NCBI GenBank assembly: GCA_030141605.1
Contig: JAQGDQ010000443.1
Span: forward strand, 2,501 to 64,500
Source of the DNA: Tubiluchus corallicola
Taxonomy: Eukaryota > Priapulida > Priapulimorpha > Priapulimorphida > Tubiluchidae
Direction: 5' to 3'
Length of the DNA: 62,000 nt
The position numbers were made by a program, and so were the translations under genes. Positions 12,494 through 24,800 of this stretch are shown here, piece after piece. The notes beneath the pieces were generated by a model. That model was not told where the DNA came from. It was given only the letters and a program-made list of their open reading frames with translations, and did not search any database. Numbering within the stretch: position 1 is the first letter of the stretch; each line of letters begins with the position of its first letter.

Positions 12494-14128
12494 AAAGGTC
12501 CCATGACACTATTTTTTAACGTTATTTTCTTTTGAAGCATAGCAGAATTACATATTTCCTAATTTTTAAAGCAGTTTTGATGCATGCTTTTATGTAATAT
12601 GGTAACTTAAATTAAGCGCCGTTGGTACTGTCACAAATATTATCGCCCGCTATGTTAGGAAGCGGCAATTAAGACAGCCGCAGTAACAGTGGCAGACAGT
12701 GACACCAGCAAGCAGAGCACTGTGAACACAGAACAAAGCAGTTATTGCTGAGTAATGATTTATCTATTAATAAAAACGTTTCTTACGATAGTATTTATCT
12801 ATTTATAGCAAATAAACAATAGGTGTGCCGAGTACTCCCGCGAATTAGATAAAGCCGCAAATAAGCTGCTAGCCACTATTTCGGGTTAGATGCATAGTAA
12901 GTAAGGTAATAATTAACCTTTGTAACAACATTTCATAAAAACCATATTTAGTCAAGGTTAGCAGTAAGACATTTCAACCCTGCCAGTTTAACGGAAACTC
13001 CCGATTTTAATAACAACCTTTCTTCCCATTTTGAAATATTTTTCTTGATCTTTTACACGTCACTTCAACATAAAAATGGCACAAAACGCGACCGCAGTGA
13101 GGATAGGACATTCTTTCCTTTTGCCACAAAAAGAAACGCCCAGCTATCCCGTTAGGCATAGCTTGAGCAGTTACACGCAGAATACAGGTGCTCGACTGCA
13201 CCAAACTCATATCCACGCCGACCAGCAGTCAAACTGTAGAATATGATAATATTTTTTACGTAAATATTTAAAGCTTTTTTCTCTGAAACCTCATTTGCAC
13301 ATTCGAAAAAATGCCACAAAGGTTTTCCCATGTGTCTAAAAATGTAGGGAGCGCTATTTTAATAAGTTAAAAAATTGTTGTCTGAAAGGCATTTACTCTT
13401 AGTTTTCCGTTTTCTTTTACTTTTGAATCTCGCATTAAGTCAGACAGTATACCCTTGTCTGCACAGGCTCAAAACGTCGGTAAAGCCCAGGGAACAAAAT
13501 CATCAGATTCTGTCATTATTGCCTTATTGTCTAATTCTTTTCTCTTCGATCGTACCTAAGAATCCGCTGTTGTTTTTACAATTTTATATGCTGAAGAACG
13601 TAAAAACGATCACTGTTTGTCTGAAGCATTGCCTGAACGGGACGTCGGGCAAAATATAACTTGGCAGTGAGACATTTGTAAAGCAGAAGTGATCAGAAAA
13701 TGAGCAAGAAAACAACCCAGCGCGAAATACCAATGAGTCACGCTAAAACTTTTACACGTTGTACTTCGTTATTAATATTTTTCATCTGCAAAATATAGTG
13801 CATTCAAGTTAGGTGCACAAACCTATTATTTGAGCTTAACACTAAAATATAAAGTGCGAGTACTCCGGCGTATCGCTTGATTTTGCCCACATGTAAATAC
13901 AGCGAGAGTCACACATGCGCAGTGTCGTTCCTAACCTGATGCATTCCGCTTTCTTTCTGGATTTTTCATTTTTCGTAAGATGTCTATGCGGAGCTAAATT
14001 TGAAGTGTTTCAATGCTAACCAAACCGAAACGAGCAAGTTTATAAAAAAAATAAAGCCGCTTTTTTGTATCAAGCTACTTAATAGTGAATTTTGAAGCAA
14101 GAGTCTACCAGGGTGTCAGTGGACCTTT
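12494..14128. mobile_element. Possible 1.6-kb DNA transposon bounded by 16-bp TIRs
   Basis: The left end AAAGGTCCCATGACAC (12494-12509) and the reverse complement of the right end, AAAGGTCCACTGACAC (14113-14128), match at 14 of 16 positions. The interior holds only short unrecognised frames on both strands (for example 13007-13216 minus and 13375-13659 plus), so this would be a non-autonomous or decayed element. No clear target-site duplication is seen, and two chance ends cannot be excluded. Confidence 0.3.
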
Positions 14129-15031
14129 CAAATGGGGCTCATACTGGTTTGTCACCTTTAATGTGAACAACTTTGCATATTAACGCTGTACTTACTGGAA
14201 ATATGCGTGCTAATTTTCTTTCCGATCATTCTCGTGTTTACTTGTTTGGCCTCGATTTGTGTTGCGATTTCAAGAGGCAGAATTAGTTAAGATGCGTTTT
14301 AAAAAAAGAGGGATACCTGTATTGTATTCGTAATTACATAACTTCTGAAACAATACCCTTCTATTATGAATTGACCTTCCGACTAGTCTTGCCGAGTCTG
14401 TTTAAAGTCAAATTTAGCCCTATTCTTTCTGAAAGCCAGTTGCTACATTGAACCTTTTGCATCACTATTTCTACAGAAGATGCTCTTAAGACGTCTTGTC
14501 ACAGCATCTATGTGTCATTGGTATCTCAACCCCGACCGTCTGTTCCTAGTATCGCTTTTCTGATTCTTCTCATAGGCTTATTCATAAATGCAGAACAACT
14601 GTTAGACAAGTTTTTTCCTGTCCGGTTATTTCTTCAGACTCCTTATCTGTGGAATTTTGGATCAGAAATTATTTCCCTGAAAACGACAACATCTCGCGAA
14701 AACGGCCGTCTAGGGATGCGTCCTATACCATTAGCAAATTTGCTACATGAATTCTATTACTCTGGACTTATATTCGCTTTTTTGTGTTTCGAATTTAGCC
14801 CACTTTCCCGAGAACATTTGGGACATTAATGTATTTAATAAATCATAAAATATGTGCTTGTTAAATTTGTTTCAGATTTTCTCTACAGCAGCACTGTTGT
14901 CTAAATCTATCAAAGTTGTCTGGTCACTATATGTAGTATATGTAGTAGTTTCCCTATTTTCGTTTAAATTTACATAGGTTGTCTAGTCAGCAGAATAGCA
15001 CTTTAATATTGAATTAACATAAACTGTCTTG
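14129..15031. other. Intergenic 3' flank of the SLC34 gene
   Basis: It contains a 105-codon plus-strand frame (14512-14829) with no recognisable family. An ATTAAA-type poly(A) signal for the minus-strand SLC34 gene lies at 15002-15007 (TTTAAT on the plus strand), about 25 bases past the stop codon. The rest is unremarkable A+T-rich DNA. Confidence 0.4.
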
Positions 15032-15831
15032 TCAGCAGCATTGCCCTCTAAACTTACATAGCTTGTCTGGTGCATCTAAGGAGCGCATCCACCAGGGTAG
15101 GAATTCCCATGTTTGTAATTTTTTTGGCAAAAGTTTTGGTTGTTTCTCCTGTAGGATATTAATAACAACAATGATAATAACAAGTGTCGCAAAAGGCACA
15201 CCGACTCCTATAAGAACCCAGGTTCCAGCCAGGCTCAGTCCAAATATAATTGCTGGAAAAACCAAGAATACAACAACGATGTACACTAACGCAAACCATC
15301 GATATTTTGCTGTTGTATCACCTAAACGTTTTGCTAGATTGATTGGTATCACCCGCATAAAAGGAATAACGTACCAGATGAGGATGCCTGAAATGTTAAA
15401 GAAAAAGTGACAGAGCGCAACTTGAAGACTGTCATGAAGTTTACTCTGGTCTGCTGCAAGGCTGGCTAATATTGCCGTTGTTGTGGTGCCTATGTTTGCA
15501 CCAAGTGTTAGTGGATACATTCGATCAATGGAAAGTACTCCTACTCCTACAAGCGGTGTTAATGCAGAGGTAAAGATGGAACTACTTTGAACTAGGATGG
15601 TTAGTCCAGCACCCACAACTATTGCCACATAACCAGTGAGATACCTCAGGTACCCGGGGAAATCAGCATTAATAAATTTTTTAACAGTTGAAGCTATGTT
15701 GCCGCGAAATATAGAGTGGAGTAATTTGACAATAAGGAAAATGCAAATGCAGAGAATTATTAAAGAAACGACAAGCAAGATTGCACCAACTGCTGCATCA
15801 GTCCAGTCAACTTGAGCAAATAACGTATGAC
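15032..15831 (-). CDS. SLC34 exon 7 (last): second half of the transport core
   Basis: The acceptor TTTTCAG precedes base 15831; the first two bases complete a split Cys codon (T|GT). It encodes residues 327-592: a hydrophobic segment after [11 protein letters not shown], then [20 protein letters not shown], the second QSSS repeat, [35 protein letters not shown], two further membrane segments, and [19 protein letters not shown]. The stop TGA is at 15034-15032. Carrying nearly half the protein in one exon contrasts with the short upstream exons. Confidence 0.95.
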
Positions 15832-18800
15832 CTGAAAATAAAAACAAGGACTATAAATGCGCAAACATTCATACGCATGTTAACTATTCATGTTAACATT
15901 CATTAACATTAAACTTTGCGAAATACGTAAGCACTCAAATTTCTATGCAGGCAAACGAAAACAGCATTATTTTTCTCATTCTATCCCATTTTTTGAAGAG
16001 TTCGGTAAACAGTATACATTTAATAATAGGTTAAAAACTTAATTAATGGCGGGCGAGCCCAACTAGTGGTGACATAACAACTGAAAGCAATTTTCAAGTG
16101 CACAAACATTCATTAAGTATGTTGAACGGGTTTGCGAAAGCGAAAATTGAAGTAGAGTGCTACTGCTCAGCATTCAGCGTGATATACAAAAGCTGGGCAA
16201 ATTTTGAGTTTAAAATTCAAGTTTCAAGTTTGCCACTTTAACTCATGATCTCTCGAACATGTGTACTACGTCACAACCGAACACTCTGAACTGAGAGGTA
16301 CAGCGCCTGTTTTTGTGCAACGCGTGTCCGAATGTTGGCGCTAGTACCCTTCTAGTACGTAACAGGAAAGAACTAGCCACTCGAACGCGATATTATATTA
16401 CGTTTGATAATAATAATAATTTCTTTGAAAATGATTTGATAACAATTCTTTGACATAATCATATAATTTCAGGTTAGTCATTCGTGAAAAACAGTATGTT
16501 CCCCCTTTCAGTATTTTAGAGGGTAGATTGTTTTGAGCTGCATTTTAAGATTGGTGTTCCTTTAATTTAAAAATATTTAAAGGTCATTTCTCTAAAAAAG
16601 TAAATTCCCAGAATCCCTTTCTCAACAACAAAATCTTAGAAAACTCGTTCTATATTTTCTTTGAAATATCATTAACGTAAACACTGCCAAAATTACTGTA
16701 TTCTACTGCCAGAAATATCGGTGTAAATAAGTCTAATGCTTACAACGTTCGATGCCCACTTTCTTAACATTAGTGTAATTGAAATCTCCTGTTTTGTTAG
16801 TGTTTATTTCTGAAATCTCTTCATAGCCGCACCATCGTTTATTAAGTGTTGCATCATTAGACAGATCAGCATTTGTTGCGATATCATATAGAACATTCTT
16901 GTCTATCTGAAATTGTACATATCAATAAAATCATTTTCGCTTAGAGTGCTTGAAGTCGCTTGTATAAGCAGCATGAATGTTTTGTGTGAAAGAAATCCAA
17001 CATCAATCATAATGAACTTTGTTAAAGTTAAATTACCCTGCACTGAAGTTATTTCAACTTTAGTTGTCATAACAACAATAACAATCAACATGAAATCAGA
17101 AATTTCCTAGGCGTAAATACATCATATATAACTCAGAAGTGGTGCTGACAAGCCATTGGCATCGCAGTGTGTAGTTTTTTGCTGGACGCTGCTGTGTTTA
17201 CCTGTCTTGAGGTCAGATTTATTTTATTTAAGAATTTTGCCTGCCCAATGTCTACAGTAGACGTAATGGATTTATGCTAATCAAATATATCATAGCTACT
17301 GCAGCCTCTACCTTTTTCGACTTTTTCTAGTTTTATTGTGGATTCCGCTTTAATTCATTTTCAAAACGAGACAAACGACCTGTTGAATTATTGCTCCAAA
17401 ATTCAGCCCACGTATCGTGGGTTATTTTCTTCTTATGGACACGGAATTTTGGAAAAAAATGGTGTGATATTATATGGGCTGACTTTTGCAGTAAGAATGG
17501 GGTAGCACAAGTGTCTTCTCTTAAAAATGAATTGGCGCGGAACCAACAATAAAAATAGAAAAGTTTCGCTAGCTGAAAGAATATTCAGCGTCTTTTAGCA
17601 AATATGAGGTGGCGCAAAAATGTGGCGAACTTTTGATCACGATATTATAAAAACGAAATAAAGGAATCACTTGCAGGTTATCCCAGTGATGCTGCAGACA
17701 TTTATACATAGCCACTAAAAATTTTAGGTCATTTCCTTATATTTTTTTGCAAACATACAAAAGTTTTAAATCAACACGTCAAAAAAATTAATAATGATTG
17801 CCGAAAAAAATTTGTGTCACAAGTGTCACATTTGTAGATTGTCTATCACAACATAGTGAACAAATTTACTAATGTATTTGGTGCTGCTGCTGTACCCTGT
17901 CGCCACTACTACAATTGCTATTATGACTACTTAAAACAAATGGGTAATTATCAATAGATGGACGAATGGACGATCTAGTACATTTGACTTACATGCTTTT
18001 CTTTGGGATTTTTCAGTCAAAGTAAACAATGCATTTTAGAAGTTGAAGCAGAGATCATACCTTTACAACTAGGCTAGTAAATGGCTTAGTGATCTTCTTT
18101 AGTAACTCTTTGTCTAGATCTTCTCTTGATGTAGAGTTGTTAGAGTCAATGTTTGCAAGAATGTAATCGGTTAAATAAAACAAGTAATCTGAAATGCATA
18201 ACATTTGCTATTGCATAATAATCATAATGATTATTAATATCATTCGCAGATGTTGCCTATTAGTCCACAAGAACAATATGTAGGCAATGTAATGTATTCT
18301 GATGTATATGACGATGCGGATATTAAAATTCAAACTCATTTATTCTATGCAGTGTTAACTCATTAATTAGGAAATTCGCGTTGTGTTCCCTCGATGTTAA
18401 GTTAAATCTTTTTAAGAGCTATTGTTGTTATATTTATTGTATGTCATTATAAACGAAGTTTTACAGTACCATCTTTAACAAAATACACATTGTGTATAAC
18501 AATGGTGTCAAGAAGCTTTTTGAATTGCCATATGACTGTAGTGCTTCTGGCATGTGTATAATAATTATATCATTACCATATTTTTCGCATCTTTGTAAGA
18601 AAGCCTGTTACACAGTGTCAGAAAACGATTACTAGAACTTGTGAACTTCAAACGTCTAATAACTGTCAAGTCCCTACGAATCATACAATCTTGTTATTTT
18701 AAGATGTGGCACAATAGACTTTTTACAAACAACAATCGTCGAACGTGAAACATACGAACGTTTATTAACTGTCTATATTGTATACAGTAGTATTTTTAGT

Positions 18801-21800
18801 GTGGTTTTTTTGTAGTATTTTACTGTAGTATGATGTAATTTTATAAGTTTCTATATGGCTTTTTATGCTGAAGTAAAGTAACCTAATCTAATCTAATATC
18901 CACCTTCCGAACCATTTTTAACGATTCAAGTTTGTGTTACCGCTAATAATGTTATAACAAACATACGTGTTATTGCTTCTAAGGGCACTAGTAAAATTAC
19001 AGTAAGCCAGTTGAACATATCGTGCACGGTGGCGCCCCCAAAAGCTCGACGAAACTCATTGCGCTCTTTGACTTGTCCCAGAGACACTATTGTGTTTGTG
19101 ACGGATGTGCCGATGTTGGCTCCCATTACGAAATATATGGCAGGTTTTACATCTAAAACTAGAATAAAATTGACGCCATATATTTAACCATTTTTAGCAT
19201 CTATACAGTATCAGAACTTTCCTTTCACATTTTCTTTAAGACATAAAATTTACCTTATAATCAAGATTGCACTTTCCGACCGGCTTGAGTTGTCTAAGTC
19301 GTTCAGACAGTGCTCACCCAGTTAGCCCAATAGCTATCTGACCAATTGTTCAGCTTTTCAACCAATCGTTAATCATTCCAACTTTATCTATCAAAGGTCG
19401 ACCTTTTGGTTGACTGATCAGTAAAAATGGCCTTGGGGCTTGGATCACTGCTAGGCTCTCGTCATATGTGTCACCAATATGTCTTCATTGTAATCTTACC
19501 ACACCTGCTTTATACACTATTTTAAAAATACACCTGATCTACTTAAATTAATTAAGAAAAACAATTTTTGCTGGTTAAAAATTGACAATACGTAGCACAT
19601 AATATACAGTTATACGTACGTCCAGATGCTACCATGGTTACAATAATAGACGTAGATGTAGATGAGCTTTGCACCAACACAGTAACAAGTACACCCATCA
19701 TCACACCAGCTACTGGATTATTTAGTACCTCATTGTTGGTAAATGTCTGAGAAGCAGATTTCCCTAAAGGCAACAAATATGGCTTTTACATGAAATCAGT
19801 TTTCGGTAAAACCCCAACCAAGCTCTATTGTTTGCTATTGTACAAATATGTAACACCGAATTAACTGCTTTTGTTATGAGTTAATTGTTCGCGGTTTTCA
19901 CATAAAATCCATAAAAGACTACATGAAAATGCCACTCAACAAACCGGGACGCGTCGTTTAACGATATGAGTGGGGAAGACTGTGGCGGGTCTGGAACCTA
20001 GATATAATAAAGCTAATTTTCTGAGATAAAACACTAAATCAGTTGATGATTTGAGCCTCATTTGAATGCGTATGCATGCTCTTCCGCTAGAGAAACAGCC
20101 AGTGGTAATGTGACAATTGAACTACCTGGTCAGCTGGGGTGGCGTTTACCTAGCATCCGGTAAAGGTATAGTTGTGCATCAAAAATCAATAGAAAATAGC
20201 TGCAGAAAAAATAACGTATAACGCAGGTGCGAAAACGGGTGCATTGAAAACAATATAAACAGGTTTTATCTATTCCGCATTCGCATGACGCATGCGCATT
20301 CCGGATGCTAGGTAAACGCCACTTAAGGCATCGCTTAACTTTGCTGCCAAGCATACATGACCGTAGTCATCCATTGAATCAAAATTGGGTGCTAATTTTC
20401 CCTGCGTTAGGCTAACTACAAATTTATATTGATTTTTAATTTAACTATTTTAAGTTTTTTTTATAAAGGTACATTGTGTACAAGTGCATTATTTATTTTA
20501 GGCTTTGTAAAATCTTTGGTTGTAAAGCGCAAATGAGTATCTTAATATATTTGGGCCCCATTTTAATATTTTGAATAATAATAACAATAATAATATAACG
20601 ATAATAGGGATAAGAATACGCACAAATTCGTTCTCGTATTTCATAAATAATTTTACATGTTGATCGTAGCAACTTTAATTTTATGTGAGCAGTCGCCGGT
20701 AACCAATGTAAGTCTCGGAGAATAGGTGTTATGGGACATGTGTTTACATGTACGACTTTTACAACCCGAGCTGTTGAGTTTTTCAACGGCTGCTGTTTGC
20801 AAATTTGATTTTTGGACCGACCCTACAGTAAACTATGGAATTAGTCAAAATACCCAGTTACGAGAGGAGTGGTCTTTCTGCTTATGACTTTGTCTAGTGA
20901 ATGGCGAATTTTTCCAATTCTAAGAAGAGGAATAGCCTTTCCTGCAAGTTACATTCATTTATTGCAGAATAGCATCGGAATCAAACGTAACGCCAAAGTT
21001 TCGAAAAGAATTACAGCGAGTAAAGCCTGAATCAACTGTCCACTCTCTGTTCAACAAGTGGCAGCCAAGGTTGTGCCTGCTAAGAGACATTAGCAAGTCA
21101 TTTATATATGTGGTGAAAAAATTCCAGCTAGGACATTACCTTGAGCCTATTCCATTGGTTTGAGTGAAAGAAAATGACTTAGTATTGTGATAACTAATGA
21201 TGCCGAGCACACACATTTCGCTGAAGAGAGTTCAGGATGAGGAAGAAGATTTACTTGCTGGGGATTTTGGATCGAACCATTTTCGGAAGTGAGCCAAAAC
21301 CTAAGTAAAGAACTAGAAGATATTTAAAAGAGCCCTCAATAGAGACAGACCACAAGCAGTCTTTTTTGTCTTAGCACAATGACTTCTAACTTTCGTGCTG
21401 ACGCTAGGTAGAGACAAGTCGTACAATGTTTCGTGGTGTGACTTGGCCTTATCATAAGATACGAAATTTATAGAGTTTTTATTCTGCTTTAGCATCATAA
21501 AAATTGACATTAGCGGCCATCTTGAAAGAACTTAACCCTACTTACCACCAAGCAAACGAAATCCTGAACTCATGAAGTCCAAAGCACAGATAAACATGTA
21601 TAACAACGCCAGAAGACATATTGCTTTTCCAATCCACTCAAAGAAAACTCGTTTTACCTTTCCCGCAGTAGTCAAATCTAAAAAAAGGCAAATTTGTTTA
21701 CATGTTTTCATTTTCATGTATCAAATAATGTGTACACAAATTATTGAAAGTACTTATCTCTGCCTCACTAATTGTGCGCTTTTTGGTACCTATTGTAATT

Positions 21801-24800
21801 AATTTATTATTATATTTTTACTTTTTCACAGAAATATTTTGCACGAGTATCAATAAAGTTGACAATAAGAAACATTCAAACAAAGAAAAAATTACTTTTA
21901 AAACATAAAAAATGAGAATTAGCTAATAGGAATAACAACTTGACAAACTAGAAACTCGAAACTTAAAATACAATTAATCGTGTTAAAACACAAGTAAATG
22001 ACTTCATTTGAAAGGCAAGGAGAACAGTTCAGAGATCATTTAGGAATATCCTGTGTAGATTAGCAGATTCGGAATCTAGATAGAATTCTAGATAGGAATT
22101 CTATATATTGAATCTCTGATTTATTCCTTTATAAGTTCGACTCTGGACTAGTGTGATGCATAGCTGTTTAATGTTTCAAAAAAATCCATGAACAAACTAC
22201 AAAAAATCAAAATAGTGCAGCTAAAGTGATCATTTATTTGCGGAAGTATGATCATTTAGCTCCAACATTACGGGCCCTACCACTGGCTTCCGGTGCAATC
22301 TAGAAGCAAATTCAAAATTGCTATGCTTTCATTTAAATGTTTACATGGTCGAGCACCGTACTGTTTTGTAGAACTGATTAGCGTTTAACGTACCATATAG
22401 AAACTTAAGATCCGGCAATAAAAATCTACTTGTGCCTAGGACGCGAACAAAAACTTTAGGTACGAGTGTCTTTTTCTATGCCCCGCCAGCTATTTGGAAT
22501 AATTTACTTTTAAAGCTTTTCCATGTGAAGTTAGAGTGTGGATAGTTGAATGATTTTGGCTTTGTAAAATATTTGGTTGTTTTTTAATTAATTAGAGTTT
22601 TTTAAATATTAATATTTTATAATGTAAAACACATTAAATTTTATGCAAATAATAATGATGATGATGATGGTGATGGTGATGATGATGATGATGATGGGCA
22701 GGATGAGTTACTTGAACAGAATTGTAGTGAACACAGATAAGACTACTAGACGGAAACACATAAGCAGACATTGCATTAGAAGACGTTTGTCGAGCAAAAA
22801 TATGTTCTACTTGTTCATTGTAAAGTAAAATATACGATGTTTGTTTAGGATAAGATGATAACTATTGCGAAATGTCTACAGCTGACATCATATTTTATGA
22901 CGCATCTCAGTAATTATCGGAGGTAAGGCATATTCAATCGTTCCGTAAGGAACTTTCAACTACTAAGTCACTAATGGAACTTAAGTGAAATGAACAATGC
23001 GCTTTAAATTTATTGTTTAATTATGTTTATGTTTTGTGTTCTCCTGTGCCTTTCGTATTTCATGTATTGAAATTGTATTTGTTTTCTGTGTAAATGGCAG
23101 AACAAGTGTTGAAATATTTACCTATTTGCTGAACTTGACGTAGACGTACTAAAACAAATATACACAGGTCACAAATAAAAAAATCCCACAAGGAATTCTT
23201 AGAACTACTAAACTATTTTTTGGGGATGTATTGTTAACACAGAAAGGGCACCACGCTGCAAAGGATACAAGCCACACATAAAAGTACAACAGCACAGCAA
23301 CAGAAACTGTTGTTGTTGTTGTGTTGTTTTTTTCTGTGACTGTGACTAATGATTTTATACTTTCGTGTTAACTATCTACTGTGCATTTTCTACATATCTG
23401 TATCCTTTTCAGTGTGCTACCTTTTTACGTGTTAATAATGTAAAAAAACTCGTCAAAGTATTATTTTTGTAGTCTTTGTAATTTCTTGTGATTTGTTCTC
23501 TTTGTCTTTTTCCACATCTGAAGAAGAAATACATGGTAGTTTGAAAAGTTACGCCCCTTCTTTCCTTTTCTTGTGTTTTAGTTTTGGGATTTTTTTTATT
23601 CATTGTTCTTGTCATAAATAATTAATCTGTATTATTAGATGCAGTCATTTTAGATATTCTAATGTTTTTTTTACTTCTCGTATAAAACTAACATATTAAT
23701 AGATAGCAGCATTGTTACGAACTCAATTCAAGACAAAACAAATCTTGTACTATATTATAATATCAAAGATCATCAGCTCATATTTTTAATAGAATAACTG
23801 GCTGGAAAATCATAGTTATTCCAAACAATGTGTGCAACAGTTTGTCATGATCAAGCAAAAAAACAATTCATTAAAAGTGCAAATGAACTTGAGATGAAAG
23901 GCTTGTAACAAATAATGTAACTTGCTTGGAATACAATAGTTTGTACGATAAATATTTACTACACCAAGCCGCTGCATAGTGTAATGGTTTTATTACATGT
24001 TAAACGGTGCTGACATTTGTAAAAAAGTAGTTAGGAATGCATGGGATTAAGCTTAATGCCTAGAGGCTGCTGGTTTGCTACTGTGGCTTGCTACGCTGTA
24101 TTCAAGTGTCCAGTCACAGATCAGTCAAGATAGAACTGCAGTTTGAAGAGACGACTGTATTTTCTGTAGATAGTGCATAGCCTGAGTTCAAAATGTATCA
24201 GGAAGGTGAAGTGATAAAGCTTCAACGATAACGTAGGTCATTTGCCTGTTTTGCCTCGCAACCACTTTTGCACCATCAGCTGTTCTGGGGCAGTTTAGGA
24301 ATTGTCATGTCCATTGTGTGACATTCCTTTGGAAAGGGGAATTTGATTGTAAGCAGACGGAAAGTCATTTGTTAAAACGCATTTCTACTTCCCATTAGAA
24401 GTAGTCGCAGCTTAAAACAGCAACACACATTCACATATGCACATAACAAGGTAAAAATTTCAGTTCGAAAACTGCAATCTAGCCGACTATCAGGATAATT
24501 CTGACTAAAAATGGACCTTCTTACAAAATTTTGCATTAATCGTTTAGTTTTCAATAAGCCTAATAGGTATTAGTGTTTAATAAGCCTAATAGCTATTTAC
24601 ACTTCCTTTGTCTGAAATTACTTGCTATCCTTAGTGAAGGTAGTAGCTTGTGCTCATTACTCTATAATTTCAAAAACGTATTGCTATCGCTTGGTGCTTA
24701 GTACTTTCACTACAGACATGCTCGGTTTTTCCACACTACCCCTCTCTGCCCTATTTAAGGCTAATTAGTTATTATTATTCCGTATGTTCTGGATTAATTT

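Noticed and set aside
15063-15410. 115-codon plus-strand open frame
   Set aside because: It is the antisense shadow of SLC34 exon 7, whose minus-strand protein matches the family residue by residue.
20501-22580. Shared GGCTTTGTAAAAT(A/C)TTTGGTTGT at 20501 and 22558 as one element's boundaries
   Set aside because: Both are plus-strand copies of a LINE 3'-end motif. The nearby coding remnants point in opposite directions, so this is better read as separate insertions than as one element.
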